Shown: piece after piece, positions 1-12,489 of the stretch
How the letters are laid out: the number at the start of each line of letters is the position of its first letter
Position numbering within the stretch: the first letter of the stretch is position 1
Assembly: GCF_042477335.2 (NCBI RefSeq)
Contig: NC_091251.1
Span: 92,457,501 to 92,521,500 of the forward strand
Length of the DNA: 64,000 nt
From: Ovis canadensis
Lineage: Eukaryota > Chordata > Mammalia > Artiodactyla > Bovidae
Reading direction: 5' to 3'
Program-made: the position numbers and the translations under genes
The notes under the pieces: model-generated
The model's database searches: none
Told to the model about the DNA's origin: nothing
What the model saw: only the letters and a program-made list of their open reading frames with translations

Positions 1-319
1 GTGAAATTGCCTTGGCTACTTTAGCTACTACATCCTCCTTGTGCAGAGCTGATGCCTGCAGCCCAGGAGAGCTGCATAAATTCTGGACTCCACAAAGAAG
101 AGATCAAAGAAACTATAGAGGACAACAACTTCCACATCCCGTGCTTCTAGGAGCTGCCCATTACCGCTTTCTGAACTGGGCTTTACTCTCTCTCTTCATC
201 TATATCCTTTTGCCTTCACACTTTGTGCTCACCTTTCTCCTACCCCTTCTCATCTTTTTTCCTTGCCACTCAGGCCTCCTCCCATTAAAAAAAAAAAAAA
301 TCAAATAAGCCTTAATGAA
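1..319. other. Unassigned sequence ending in an inverted-repeat arm
   Basis: I recognise no gene here. The segment is pyrimidine-rich and ends in an A-run. Its last part (267-319) is the inverted counterpart of 646-699, with about 85% identity by eye. It may be part of an old LTR or other repeat, but I cannot name it. Confidence 0.4.
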
Positions 320-578
320 GCTGAAACTCCAATCCTTTGGCCACCTGATGCGAAGAACTGACTCATTTGAAAAGACCCTGATGCTGGGAAAGATTGAGGG
401 CAGGAGCAGAAGGGGACAACAGAGGATGAGGTGGTTGGATGGCATCACTGACTCAATGGACATGAGTTTGGGTAAACTCCAGGAGTTGGTGATGGACAGG
501 GAGGCCTGGTGTGCTGCAGACCATGGGGTTGCAAAGAGTCAGACATGACTGAGCGACTGAACTGAACTGTGTCATTGA
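320..578 (+). mobile_element. BovB LINE 3'-end fragment
   Basis: This is the 3' terminal part of a BovB (RTE-type) LINE in sense orientation, ending in the characteristic repeated 'gactgaactgaactg' tail. The same block recurs at 8.55-8.83, 9.95-10.24 and 23.3-23.6 kb, and in antisense elsewhere. The open frame it contains is a remnant of the BovB ORF 3' part and not a cellular gene. It sits between two inverted-repeat arms. Confidence 0.85.
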
Positions 579-645
579 ACACTGAGAAAAGACGCACGAC
601 TTGGAGAAATTGCAGCACTTCACCAGCAAAGGTTCAGCGGTGAGG

Positions 646-699
646 TTCATTAAGGCTTATTTGGTGATTTTTATTTCTTAATTGGAGGAGGCCTGAGTG
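646..699. repeat. Right arm of an inverted repeat (partner 267-319)
   Basis: Read on the minus strand this segment matches 267-319, including the shared end 'ataagccttaatgaa' and the block 'cactcaggcctcctcc'. The two arms flank the BovB fragment at 320-578 and about 65 bp of other sequence. The match stops soon beyond the block on the outer side. Confidence 0.65.
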
Positions 700-1177
700 A
701 GCAGAATAATTGGAGTGTGACACTTCCAAACACACAGAAGAAAATCTTGACAAAATCCTTGTACAGGTGTTTACTCCTAACCAATCCTTTGGATATTACA
801 ACTCTGAGAAGGCTCCAAGGGCAGCTTTTGCTCCCTTTCCGCTGCCTCCCCCATCCTTCCCCATCAAAGAAGGGAAAGAAGCTACCACAGTTGTCACACT
901 TTCCCCCTTTTTCCTTTGCTGTGCTCTGTTAATTGCTTTTTACCATGAACTTTCTCTGAAGTTCTAGAATGCGAAGGCCAGAGAGGCCTTTACAGATAGC
1001 CAAACAATACCATCCCACAGTCTTCAGCCACTGTTTCTGATGCAGCTCCAGAATATATTATCTCCTATCATATACTAGAAGAAAAAAAAAATTCAGACTC
1101 TTCATCAATTTGCACAGCTAATAACTTTAGCTTTTCTGACAACTGTTATAGGGCCTACGTTTACTAAAATGTCAGAG
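700..1177. other. Unassigned intergenic sequence
   Basis: No gene or repeat family is recognised. There are short homopolymer runs but no convincing coding signal; the overlapping open frames here are short and unrelated to known domains. Confidence 0.4.
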
Positions 1178-1396
1178 AGCTTCCCTGGTGGCTCAGTGGT
1201 AAAAAGAATCCACCTACAATGCAGGAGACAGGAGACGTGAATTCAATTCCTGGGTCAGGAAAATCCCCTGAAGGAGGGCATGGCAACCCACTCCAGTATT
1301 CTTGCTAGGAAAATTCCAGGTACAGGGGAGTCTGGCAGGAAACAGTCCATGTGGTTGCAAAGAGTAGGACACGACTGAAGTGACTGAGCAAGCAGG
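1178..1396 (+). mobile_element. Bov-tA SINE
   Basis: The tRNA-Glu-derived head ('cttccctggtggctcagtgg') is followed by the BovA body ('cccactccagtattcttgc') and the 'aggacacgactgaagtgactgagca' tail. This is the order of a full Bov-tA SINE in sense orientation. Confidence 0.85.
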
Positions 1397-2751
1397 CTCA
1401 CAGAGAGTTAGAGAATGTGAAGCTGACAAGCTTAAGACCACCCATCTTTGACTAAGATCGTCATTTTACAGAAAGGATAGATGAGGTTAGAGAAGAAAGG
1501 CGACATGCCCAATGTCACATAGCTGGTTAGTGGAAGATTCTGGACTGAAATCCAGTTACCCTTCCAGTTAAAGACAGTCCTCTGTTTACTTTCAGTTTAA
1601 AGGGTGAATGGGAACCATTAGTTTTTCCTAAGGGTGGTAAACTCTGTGTGTGTCTATTTATGAATGTAGATGAGGAAACAAGCCTCTGAGAGCTGGTACA
1701 GTGTTTTTGACATTTGTAACAATGCGAGGTGAATATGTGCTTAGAATGCTTATCAAATGAATAGATGGATGTGTGTGAACAAGAAGGGGAGCGGCCATAT
1801 GTACAATATTATCTATGACTCAACAAAAACAGGCAAGCCAGGGACACATTAATGTTAGGGAGTGTGTTTGTCCCCTGAGTACAAGGCTTGGGTGAGGGAG
1901 AGTGTATCTGTGGGTAAGTGACGTCTGTGAGCACCAGGTGTGCGGGGAGTCCAGTCTATGATCCCAGGATTAGCCTTACCCTCCTGGGGCTCCATTTTAT
2001 TATCTTCCTGAACATTAAATGACTACTAGATTAGATCTCTAGGGATTATCTCAGATCTGTGTCAGATCACAGACCTCAAGGATGGAATGGATTTCATTTT
2101 ACTGACGTGTCTCGTGGTCTTGTGACACTGTACTCTTTTGTGTGTGTATGTGGAGGGGTGGGGAGAGTCTCTTGCTGAAAATTGTATTGGTTAGAAAAGG
2201 AGCATTCCTACCTCTTAACATCCAGTGCGTCTGGCTCCACTCCCAAATCCCAAGACCCGTCTCTCCCTCCTCTGTTCATAAGGAATGAGAACTTGGAAAA
2301 AAGCTGGAGGTTTCAATTTTGCACTGCTTGTAGCTGATGAGACAATCTTGAAATAACCTGTGGGCTGTTTAAATTTTTAGCACCTAGCTGGCTATTTATT
2401 TCATTTCATATCCCAGTCCATACCTAGTGAAATCAAAGTCCTGTGACTATTTATTCTCTCAACTGTCATGAACAGTAGCCTGAGCCACCAGGGATGCTCC
2501 CAACTTACAGACGTGAGATTTAAATTCAGGTTCCAGCCCTTCTGCTCAGCTTGGTTCTGTGGTGCATTGCAGGGCACAGAATCACACCTGGTGCTGGAGA
2601 CCAGCCTCCTGATAGGCACCAGGTTATAGCGGAAGTATAAGTTCTGTGAAGGAAAAGGTGCTAGCAATGGAAACATTCAATAAGAGGCTGCTCAGGATGA
2701 GGTGGACTGAAATACGGTCCCCAACTTTGGGAATTTTGCAAAGTAATCACA
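1397..2751. other. Single-copy sequence with a MIR remnant
   Basis: Around 1,455-1,590 the order of an A-rich, gaggttagagaag-like block, 'cccaatgtcacatagctgg', and a 'ttctggactgaaatccag' stretch matches the core of a MIR SINE, a very old mammalian element. The remaining ~1.2 kb shows nothing I recognise and has no convincing coding frame. Confidence 0.5.
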
Positions 2752-2762
2752 GATCAGTTTTT

Positions 2763-5700
2763 TTTTTTTAATTTATTTTAGTTGGAGGCTAATTACTTTA
2801 CAATATTGTAGTGGTTTTGCCATACATTCATATGAATCAGCTATGGGTTTACATGTGTTCCCCATCCTGAACCCCCCTCCCACCTCCCTCCATATGCCAT
2901 CCCTCTGGGTCATCCCAGTGCATGAGCCCTGAGCACCCTGTCTCATGCACCAAACCTGAACTGGCGATCTGTTTCATATATGATAATATACATGTTTCAA
3001 TGGTATTCTCTCAGATCATCCCACCCTCACCTTCTCCCACAGAGTCCAAAAGACTGTTCTATACATCTGTGTCTCTTTTGCTCTCTCACACATAGGGTTA
3101 TCGTTACCATCTTTCTAAATTCCATATATATGTGTTAGTATACTGTATTGGTGTTTTTCTTTCTGGTTTACTTCACTCTGTCTAATAGGTTCCAGTTTCA
3201 TCCACCTCATTAGAACTGATTAAAATGTATTCTTTTTGATGGCTGAGTAATATTCCATTGTGTATATGTACCACAGCTTTCTTATCCATTCGTTAGCTGT
3301 TGGATATCTAGGTTGCTTCCATGTCCTGGCTATTATAAACAGTGCTGCGATGAACATTGGGGTACACATGTCTCTTTCCATTCTGGTTTCCTCAGTGTGT
3401 ATGCCCAGCAGCGGGATTACTGGGTCATAAGGCAGTTCTATTTCCAGTTTTTTAAGGAATCTCCACACTGTTCTCCATAGTGGCTGTACTAGTTTGCATT
3501 CCCACCAACAGTGTAAGAGGGTTCCCTTTTCTCCACACCCTCTCCAGCATTTATTGTTTGTAGATTTTTGGATAGCAGCCATTCTGACCAGCGTGAGATG
3601 GTACCTCATTGTGGTTTTGATTTGCATTTCTCTGATAATGAGTGATGTTGAGCATCTTTTCATGTGTTTGTTAGCCATCTGTATGTTTTCTTTGGAGAAA
3701 TGTCTATTTAGTTCTTTGGCCCATTTTTTGATTGGGTCATTTATTTTTCTGGAATTGAGCTGCAGGAGTTGTTAGTATATTTTTGAGATTAATTCTTTGT
3801 CAGTTGCTTCATTTGCTATTATTTTCTCCCATTCTGAAGGCTGTGTTTTCACTTTGCTGATAGTTTCCTTCGTTGTGCAAAAGCTTTTAAGTTTAATTAT
3901 GTCCCATTTGTTTATTTTTGCTTTTATTTCCATTACTCTGGGAGGTGGGTCATAGAGGATCCTGCTGTGATGTATGTCAGAGTGTGTTTTGCCTATGTTT
4001 TCCCCTAGGAGTTTTATAGTTTCTGGTCTTACGTTTAGATCTTTAATCCATTTTGAGTTTATTTTTGTGTATGGTGTTAGAAAGTGTTCTAGTTTCATTC
4101 TTTTACAAGTGGTTGACCAGTTTTCCCAGCACCACTTGTTAAAGAGATTGTCTTTTCTCCATTATATATTCTTGCCTCCTTTGTCAAAGATAAGGTGTCC
4201 ATTTATCTCTGTGCTTTCTATTTTGTTCCATTGATCTGTATTTCTGTCTTTGTGCCAGTACCATACTCTCTTGATGACTGTGGCTTTGTAGTAGAGCCTG
4301 AAGTCAGGCAAGTTGATTCCTCCAGTTCCATTCTTCTTTCTCAAGTTTGCTTTGGCTGTTTGAGGTTTTTTGTATTTCCATACAAATCTTGAAATTATTT
4401 GTTCTAGTTCTGTGAAAAATATCGCTGGTAGCTTGATAGGGATTGCATTGAATTTGTAAATTGCTTTGGGTAGTATACTCATTTTCACTACATTGATTCT
4501 TCCAATCCATGAACATGGTATATTTCTCTGTTTATTTGTGTCCTCTTTGATTTCCTTCACCAGTGTTTTATAGTTTTCTATATATAGGTCTTTAGTTTCT
4601 TTAGGTAGATATATTCCTAAGTATTTTATTCTTTTCATTGCAATGGCGAATGGCATTGTTTCCTTAATTTCTCTTTCTGTTTTCTCATTATTAGTGTATA
4701 GGAATGCAAGGGACTTCTGAATGTTAATTTTGTATCCTGCAGCTTTACTATATTCATTGATTAGCTCTAGTAATTTTCTAGTAGAGTCTTTAGGGTTTTC
4801 TATGTAGAGGATTATGTCATCTGGAAATGGTGAGAGTTTGACTTCTTCTTTTCCAATCTGGATTCCTTTTATTTCTTTTTCTGCTCTAATTGCTATGGCC
4901 AAAACTTCCAAAACTATGTTGAATAGTAGTGGTGAGAGTGGGCACCCTTGTCTCGTTGCTGACTATAGGGAAAATGCTTTCAATTTTTCACCATTGAGGA
5001 TAATGTTTGCTGTGGGTTTGTCATATATAGCTTTTATTATGTTGAGGTATGTTCCTTCTATTCCTGCTTCCTGGAGGGTTTTTATCATACATGGACATTG
5101 AATTTTGTCAAAGGCTTTATCTGCATGTATTGAAATAATCATATGGTTTTTATCTTTCAATTTGTTAATGTGGTGTATTACATTGATTGATTTTCAGATA
5201 CTAAAGAATCCCTGAATTCCTGGGATAAAGCCCACTTGGTCATGATGTATGATCTTTGTAATATGTTGTTGGATACTGTTTGCTAGAATTTTGTTAAGGA
5301 TTTTTGCATCTATGTTCATCAGTGATATTGGCCTGTAGTTTTCTTTTTTTGTGGCATCTTTGGTTTTGGTATTGGGGTGATGGTGGCCTCATAGAATGAG
5401 TCTGGAAGTTTACCTTCTGCAATTTTCTGGAAGGGTTTGAGTAAGATAGGTGTTAGCTCCTCTCTAAAGTTTTGGTAGAATTCAGCTGTGAGGCCGTCTG
5501 GTCCTGGGCTTTTGTTTACTGGAAGATTTCTGATTACACTTTCGATTTCCGTGCTTGTGATGGGTCTGTTAAGATCTTCTATTGCTTTCTGATTCAGTTT
5601 TGGAAAGTTATACTTTTCTAAGAATTTGTCCATTTCTTCCAAGTTGTCCATTTTGTTGACATTTAGTTGCTGATAGTAGTCTCTTATGATCCTTTGTATT

Positions 5701-6570
5701 TCTGTGTTGTCTGTTGTGATTTCTCCATTTTCATTTCTAATTTTGTTGATTTGATTCTTCTCCCTTTGTTTCTTTTTTTTTTATCTTTTTATTTTTTAAA
5801 TTTTAATATCTTTAATTCTTACATGCGTTCCCAAACATGAACCCCCCTCCCACCTCCCTCCCCATAACATCTCTCTGGGTCATCCCCATGCACCAGCCCC
5901 AAGCATGCTGCATCCTGCATCAGACATAGACTGGCGATTCAATTCACATGATAGTATACATGTTGGAATGTAATTCTCCCAAATCATCCCACCCTCTCCC
6001 TCTCCCTCTGAGTCCAAAGGTCCATTATACACATCTGTGTCTCTTTCCTTGTCTTGCATACAGGGTCGTCATTGCCATCTTCCTAAATTCCATATATATG
6101 TGTTAGTATACTGTATTGGTGTTTTTCTTTCTGGCTTACTTCACTCTGTATAATCGGCTCCAGTTTCATCCATCTCATCAGAACTGATTCAAATGAATTC
6201 TTTTTTACGGCTGAGTAATACTCCATTGTGTATATGTACCACAGCTTTCTTATCCATTCATCTGCTGATGGACATCTAGGTTGTTTCCATGTCCTGGCTA
6301 TTATAAACAGTGCTGCGATGAACATTGGGGTACATGTGTCTCTTTCAATTCTGGTTTCCTCGGTGTGTATGCCCAGCAGTGGGATTACTGGGTCATAAGG
6401 TAGTTCTATTTGCAATTTTTTAAGGAATCTCCACACTGTTCTCCATAGTGGCTGTACTAGTTTGCATTCCCACCAACAGTGTAGGAGGGTTCCCTTTTCT
6501 CCACACCCTCTCCAGCATTTATTGCTTGCTCCCTTTGTTTCTTGATGAGTCTCACTAATGGTTTGTCACT
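2763..6570 (-). mobile_element. 5'-truncated L1, antisense, interrupted by a second L1
   Basis: The element starts at the left with a T-run (its poly-A on the minus strand), followed by 3' UTR and then ORF2 read on the minus strand. ORF2 pieces lie at 3,220-3,678 (C-terminal region), 3,772-4,098, 4,162-4,911 (reverse-transcriptase palm to thumb) and 5,319-5,651 (N-terminal part of the RT). In the palm the usual F-A-D-D box reads F-P-D-D, and the frame is broken several times, so it is inactive. The word 'gatcagttttt' at about 2,752-2,762 recurs at 6,571-6,581 and marks the target-site duplication. Without the nested element the insertion is about 3.05 kb. Confidence 0.9.
5775..6528 (-). mobile_element. 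Short nested L1 inside the larger L1
   Basis: This is a second antisense L1 3' end (T-run, 3' UTR and ORF2 C-terminus on the minus strand at 6,083-6,436). A perfect 15-bp duplication, 'ctccctttgtttctt', flanks it at 5,760-5,774 and 6,529-6,543. The host L1 sequence resumes immediately after the right copy. Its 3' UTR resembles that of the host element, so both belong to young ruminant L1 subfamilies. Confidence 0.92.
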
Positions 6571-6639
6571 GATCAGTTTTTGTGTGTATCACCTATGAGT
6601 TAAGGAAAAGCACAAAACGCTTTATTGGCAGCAAAAACA

Positions 6640-7176
6640 TTAGGTTTAGAAAAGACAGAAGAACCAGTGATCAAATTGCCAACATTCATTGGATCATGGA
6701 GATAGCAAGGGAATTCCAGAAAAACATGTATTTCTGCTTCATTGACTATTTTAAAGTCTTTGACTGTATGGATCACAATAAAATGTGGAAAATTATTAGA
6801 TGGAAATACCAGATCAGCTTTCCTGTCTCCTGAGAAACCTGTATGCTGGTTAAGAAGCAGCAATCAGAACTGGATATGAAACAACTGACTGATTCAAAAT
6901 TTGAAAAGGAGTATGACAGGCTGAAGTTGAGTTGAAGTGGAATCATATAATTAGACTGGATGTTTTTAAGAGGGCAAATAGGGCTCCTGTAAGGGGTCAT
7001 ATACTGTCATCCTACATATTTAACTTATATTCAGAGTACATCTTGAGAAATGCAGGGATGGATGACTGACAAGCTGGAATCAAGATTGCTAGGAAAAATA
7101 CATCAACAACTGCAGGTATGCAGATAATACCATTCTAGTGGCAGAAAGTGAAGAGGAACTAAAGAGCCTCTTGATA
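6640..7176 (+). mobile_element. BovB LINE fragment (reverse-transcriptase region)
   Basis: The sense translation at 6,582-6,833 resembles the BovB RT segment that includes a 'CFIDY' block, and the fragment ends in the part encoding the 'AESEEEL' region. It is diverged, with stops, and lacks the 3' end. A short antisense tRNA-SINE scrap follows at about 7,177-7,209. Confidence 0.75.
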
Positions 7177-7214
7177 AGGGTCTTAACCACTGGGCCACCA
7201 GGGAAATCTGACTT

Positions 7215-8540
7215 TGTATGTTTTTCAATGAAAAATTTTCTTGTAGTTTTAAAGAGATATATTTGACTTGCAGTACTGTGTAAGTGTATAGCATAATGAT
7301 GTAACATATACACATCAAGAAATGATTACCACAATAGGTTTAGTAAACATCCATAGCGTTAAGATACAAAATTAGACAATCAGAAAAAGATATATTTTGC
7401 TTGTGATAAGAACTCTTAGGATTTATCTAACAACTTCCATAAACCACACAGCAATGCTAATTATATTTATCCTGTTGTACATTGCATCTCTGTTTTTATT
7501 TACTGTAAAACTGGAAATTTGTACCTTTTAACTACCTTCATCCCTCCCCCAAACCATACTTCTGTTAACCACAAATTTGATCTCTTTTTTTCTATGAGTT
7601 TGTCTGTTTTGAGGTATAGTTGACCAACACACAATATTAGTTCCTGGTGTACGATTCTGAATGTCTGTGCTGTTCTATATGATCAACCTGTTAAGTCTAC
7701 TTACCATCTGTCACCATACAAAGACATTACATGACTGTTGACTAGATACTCCATGCGTGTCATACCCATGACTCATTTATTTTGTAACTGGAAATTTCCA
7801 CTTCATAATCACTTCTTTCTTACCTCCCCTCTCACAACGATCTGTTTGTTCTCTGTATACATGATGATGTTTCTGTTTTGTTATGTTTGTTCATTTGTCT
7901 TGATTTTTAGATTTCACATAAAAGTGAAATCATATAGTATTTGTATTTCCCTATCTGACTTATTTCACTTAGCATAATACCCTCTAGGCCCATTCATGTT
8001 GCCACAAATGACAAGATGTCCTTTTTTTATGGCTGAGTAATATTTTAGTTTATAGCTATATTATATTATATATATATGGATACAATATATATACAACATA
8101 CATATAGGTGGTGTATCACCATATATACATACCACATCTTCTTTAACTATTCATCTATGGATGGACTCAGGTTGCGCCCATATCTTGGCTGTTGTAAATA
8201 ATGCTGCAGTGAACACTGAGGTGCATATATCTTTTCTTTTCTTTTTTTTGCATATATCTTTTCAATTAGTATTTTCATTTTCTTTCTTTGGATAAGTACT
8301 CAGGAAAGGAACTGCTGAGTTGTTTGGTAGTTTTATTTTTAATTTTTTGAAGAACCACTATAATGTTTTCCTTGTGGATGCACCAATTTATTAATACATT
8401 CCCAACAATGCATAAGTGTTCCCTTTTCTCCACATCTTGCCAACACTTGTTATTTATTGTCTTTTTGATGACAGCCATTCTGACAAATGTGAGGTGATAT
8501 CTCATTGAGGGTTTGATTTGAATATCCCTAATGATACCTG
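7215..8540 (-). mobile_element. Old L1 fragment, antisense
   Basis: Minus-strand reading at 8,275-8,540 gives the L1 ORF2 C-terminal region. Leftward from it lies an AT-rich L1 3' UTR, with an AT microsatellite near 8,055-8,110. Divergence is higher than for the L1 at 2.8-6.6 kb, so this is an older mammalian L1. A separate sense-oriented L1 3' end lies at about 8,830-8,900, beyond the BovB. Confidence 0.75.
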
Positions 8541-8544
8541 GGAT

Positions 8545-8828
8545 TTCTTTGGAAGGAATGATGCTTAAGCTGAAACTCCAGTACTTTGGCCACCTCGTGC
8601 AAAGAGTTGACTCATTGGAAAAGACTCTGATGCTGGGAGGGATTGGGGGCAGGAGGAGAAGGGGACGACAGAGGATGAGATGGCTGGATGGCATCACTGA
8701 CTTGATGGACGTGAGTCTGAGTGAACTCCGGGAGTTGGTGATGGACAGGGAGGCCTGGCATGCTGCGATTCATGGGGTCGCAAAGAGTTGGACACGACTG
8801 AGCGACTGAACTGAACTGAACTGAGTGA
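8545..8828 (+). mobile_element. BovB LINE 3'-end fragment
   Basis: This is the terminal BovB block in sense orientation, ending in the repeated 'ctgaactgaactgaactga' tail. It has inserted between two L1-derived pieces. The open frame on this strand is the remnant C-terminal part of the BovB ORF. Confidence 0.85.
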
Positions 8829-9159
8829 TTAATGATGTTATACACCTGAAACTAATAGACTGTTATATGTCAATTATGCATCAATAAAAATTATTTAAAA
8901 TATGCTGCTGGTACAAGGGTCAATATCATCTCTAAGTTCAGTTGTGTCTTTCATCTATAGAACAGTTTGATGACACATTGTTACAGACCAGTGTTTCTTA
9001 AGAGCTGTGAGGATAATGAGTTCTCTCAAGTAACAGAGGTCAGGGGATGAATGTAAGAACCGGAATCTAGGGGATCAGAATTAGCATCAAAATTGCCAAG
9101 GCTGGAGAGATGACTGAAGGGATTTACCTTTTACCTAAGGATTTTGAGGTGTTAACAGA

Positions 9160-10236
9160 TAATGGTATCGCTGACAGTGTGGATCACAATAAACTGTGGA
9201 AAATTCTGAAAAAGATGGGAATACCAGACCACCTGACCTGCCTCTTAAGAAACCAATATGCAGGTCAGGAAGCAATAGTTAGAACTGGACATGGAACAAC
9301 AGACTGATTCCAAATAGGAAAAGGAGTACGTCAAGGCTGTATATTGTCACCCTGCTTATTTAACTTCTATACAGAGTACATCGTGAGAAACGCTGGGCTG
9401 GAAGAAGCACAAGCTGGAATCAAGATTGCCAGGAGAAATATCAATCACCTCAGATATGCAGATGACACCACCCTTATGGCAGAAAGTGAAGAGGAACTAA
9501 AAAGCCTCTTGATGAAAGTGAAAGAGGAGAGTGAAAAAGTTGGCTTAAAGCTCAACATTCAGAAACTAATATCATGGCATCCGGTCCCATCACTTTATGG
9601 GAAATAGATGGGGAAACAGTGGAAACAGTGTCAGACTTTATTTTTCTGGGCTCCAAAATCACTGCAGATGGTGACTGCAGCCATGAAATTAAAAGACGCT
9701 TACTCCTTGGAAGAAAAGTTATGACCAGCCTAGATAGCACATTGAAAAGCAGAGATATTACTTTGCCAACAAAGGTCCATCTAGTCAAGGCTGTGGTCTT
9801 TCCAGTGGTCATGTATGGATGTGAGAGTTGGACTGTGAAGAAAGCTGAGCACTGAAGAATTGATGCTTTTGAACTGTGGTGTTGGAGAAGACTCTTGAGA
9901 GTCCCTTGGACTGCAAGGAGATCCAACCAGTCCATTCTAAAGGATTTCAGCCTTGGGTGTTCTTTGGAAGGATTGATGCTAAAGCTGAAACTCCAATACT
10001 TTGGCCACCTCATGTGAAGAGTTGACTCATTGGAAAAGACTCTGATGCTGGGAGGGATTGGGGGCAGGAGGAGAAGGGGACGACAGAGGATGAGATGGCT
10101 GGATGGCATCACTGACTCGATGGACGTGAGTTTGAGTGAACTCTGGGAGATGGTGATGGACAGGGAGGCCTGGCGTGTTGCAATCCATGGGGTTGCAAAG
10201 AGTCGGACACGACTGAGTGACTGAACTGAACTGAAG
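9160..10236 (+). mobile_element. BovB LINE, 3' half with reverse-transcriptase remnant
   Basis: Sense BovB sequence. The RT domain reads at 9,110-9,307 and 9,344-9,607 and retains the Y-A-D-D catalytic box within 'RYADDTTLMAES'. The region after the palm continues at 9,574-9,855 and the terminal block at 10,030-10,236. Stops and frame changes separate these parts, so it is a 5'-truncated dead copy. The left boundary is approximate. Confidence 0.85.
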
Positions 10237-11032
10237 GAAAACAGATGAATATCCAAAAAGAGTGCTACTTAGTATCTACAATCAGAAGAAGGCAAAACTG
10301 GAGGAGCAGGAAACTGAGAAAGGTTGCACTCAAAAGAAAGTCATGATGCCTATTCAGTTCTTAGAGCAAAGCAGATTTTCAAATACAGAATCTGTTGAAT
10401 AAAGAGACTGCTGGGTCCCTAGGAGGAAGGATATATCAACATTATGACAAATATATCATGTAGTGATTCTCTCAGTCCTTTACCCAAGAAACCTAAAACC
10501 ATTTCCTTAGGAGACACTGTGGTAGGGTTAGAGAAATGAGTAGAATTGAGAAGATTATTGGACACAGTACCTGCATTGATATTGATGCTCAGATTCCAAA
10601 GCATTATTGTGGACCCTGAAATAGTGGGAGCTTATGACATCAGGAAAAAAGTGGAGTTCTAGCTGGCATACGTTTTACAATGGGTTCTGTGCCCTGCAGT
10701 CCAACCTAGTGGTCACATGTCTGAGTCCTCAGGTATGTAATTGGGATTGGTATCTTAAGTAGTGGGAATAATGTCCATATAAAGTTGGCATGTGGAATAA
10801 GAGCTATCATCATTACTATGCAGGTGAATGCCTCTGCCTCTGGCCAGGATAGTGAATCAAAGTCAATACTATGTTCATGGTGAGAAGGTAGACACAAGTG
10901 CACTATTCAAGCCTAAAAGAAACAGCAGCAGTTGTATTTATCACATCTCCATAGAAATCACCAATCTAGCCATTACAGAAACTGTATTGATCCTAGTGAG
11001 TGATTGTAGACAACCAACTCTCAGAATGTCTT
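10237..11032. other. Unassigned sequence, possibly the 5' continuation of the ERVL relic
   Basis: No gene is recognised. It precedes the ERVL reverse-transcriptase relic on the same strand and could be more of the same provirus, but I cannot see a match strong enough to say so. Confidence 0.35.
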
Positions 11033-11163
11033 ATTGCTGCTGCTGCTGCTAAGTTGCTTCAGTCGTGTCCGACTCTGTGCGACCCCATAGACGGCAGCCC
11101 ACCAGGCTCCACGGTCCCTGGGATTCTCCAGGCAAGAACACTGGAGTGGGTTGCCATTGCCAG
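11033..11163 (-). mobile_element. BOV-A2-type SINE monomer, antisense
   Basis: It begins with a (CTG)n run, the complement of the (CAG)n tail of BOV-A2, followed by 'cttcagtcgtgtccgactct' and the BovA body in antisense. It is about 130 bp, one monomer, and is inserted within or beside the ERVL relic. Confidence 0.85.
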
Positions 11164-12489
11164 AGGATATTAAATGGCATCAGGTGCATGGTGGCATCAG
11201 GTGCATCAGTCATTGATTTGCTAAACTTGTTAATTTCTATTTTGATCAGAAAAGAGCATCCAAAAAGAGTGTAGCATTCATATGTCATGGATAACCATGT
11301 ATATTTTGTATATTTGCCTCCAGAGTCATGTTCACCTTCCTGCATCTGGTGTATTATCTGAACAGGTTTAGACTGGACATTGCAGAAGACATTGAACTGA
11401 ATCATTATATCTACAGCATCATGAGGATGGGCCCAGGCAAACATGAGTTGGTTAGTTCATTGGAGGTCTTATGAGGAGATATACATTCTAAGGTTAGGAG
11501 ACAAACCTTACAAAGATTCAGGGACAATTCATATTATTGGAGTACTTCAGATTACAGGATGTAGCTCATGTTGGGAAATAGCCGAAGAGTAAAGGCAAAT
11601 TGCTTCACGATGCCTTCCCTACCACAAAGAAGGTGATGTCTGATATATGCTTCTTTGGGTTATTGAAGCAAACATTTCACACCTGGAATATGATGCTGGA
11701 TGATAATAAAAGTGGCCAATTTTGAGGAAGAATGCAAGGCCAGAAAAGGTTCTGGTTTCTTCCTTGCCCATTGAAAACCTGAAGCCATAATTAGAGCTGT
11801 CAAGTATGGCACAGCTGATGTCTTTGACCCTGTTGGAAACTGGTGGTAGTGGTAGATATGATGTGAAATCTATGACAAGCAGCCCCGAAAAGAATCACTA
11901 TATAGGCCCTGGGGTTTTGAAACAAGGCCATGTCCTCTGCCTGTGAAGAAAAAGCTCTTAGTGTGTTAGTGGATCCCAGGCAAAATGGGAGTTTTGTCCA
12001 TGTGGCTCCATATGAGCACATATACTGAATCATTGAGCATCAGCTAGGTTTCTTTGGGTCTGTTAACTTAAAAAATCAAAAGGTTCTGGCAGCAATTCAC
12101 AGAAAACTCAAAACGGAACATCCAGTCTCAAACTCACACAAGAGAAGACATATGTAAATTGTATGAGCAGGTATTTGAAGTCATCATACCACTCATCATT
12201 GTTACACCAGTGCACTTCACTCAGCTTCCCATGTGTGGGGTTTGCTCAGTCAGCAAAAGGAGGAATAAAATGCCTAACTTTGGTATATGAATGAGTAGGC
12301 TTGGTATCTGAGTTCAAACCAAACATGCAAGATTACTGCATAATATTCCTCTTCAGAGATGATTGTAAAAGGAGAGAAATAACAAAAAATCATATTCTCG
12401 GGCAGTTTTATGGCTAGTAATGTTGATTGTCTACCCTATGTGGAAAGTCCCTAATTAGACTATTTCAGGTGGCCAAGATATTACATAAT
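11164..12489 (+). pseudogene. Decayed ERVL-type endogenous retrovirus pol, reverse-transcriptase/RNase H part
   Basis: Read in sense with many frame changes and stops, the stretch near 11,330-11,480 follows the class III (ERVL) reverse-transcriptase palm. The position of the catalytic Y-x-D-D box, near 11,403-11,420, has lost both aspartates. The following kilobase follows the order of ERVL RT thumb and RNase H. No open frame survives, so it has no coding capacity. The integrase part of what looks like the same provirus lies beyond the L1 nest at 18.94-20.13 kb. The assignment rests on visual similarity only. Confidence 0.55.

Noticed and set aside
1178-1250. tRNA-like sequence considered as a tRNA gene.
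   Set aside because: It is the degenerate tRNA-Glu-derived head of a Bov-tA SINE; the same holds for the other tRNA-like stretches.
4162-4911. A 249-codon minus-strand frame with reverse-transcriptase similarity.
   Set aside because: It is part of the decayed L1 ORF2, not a separate gene.
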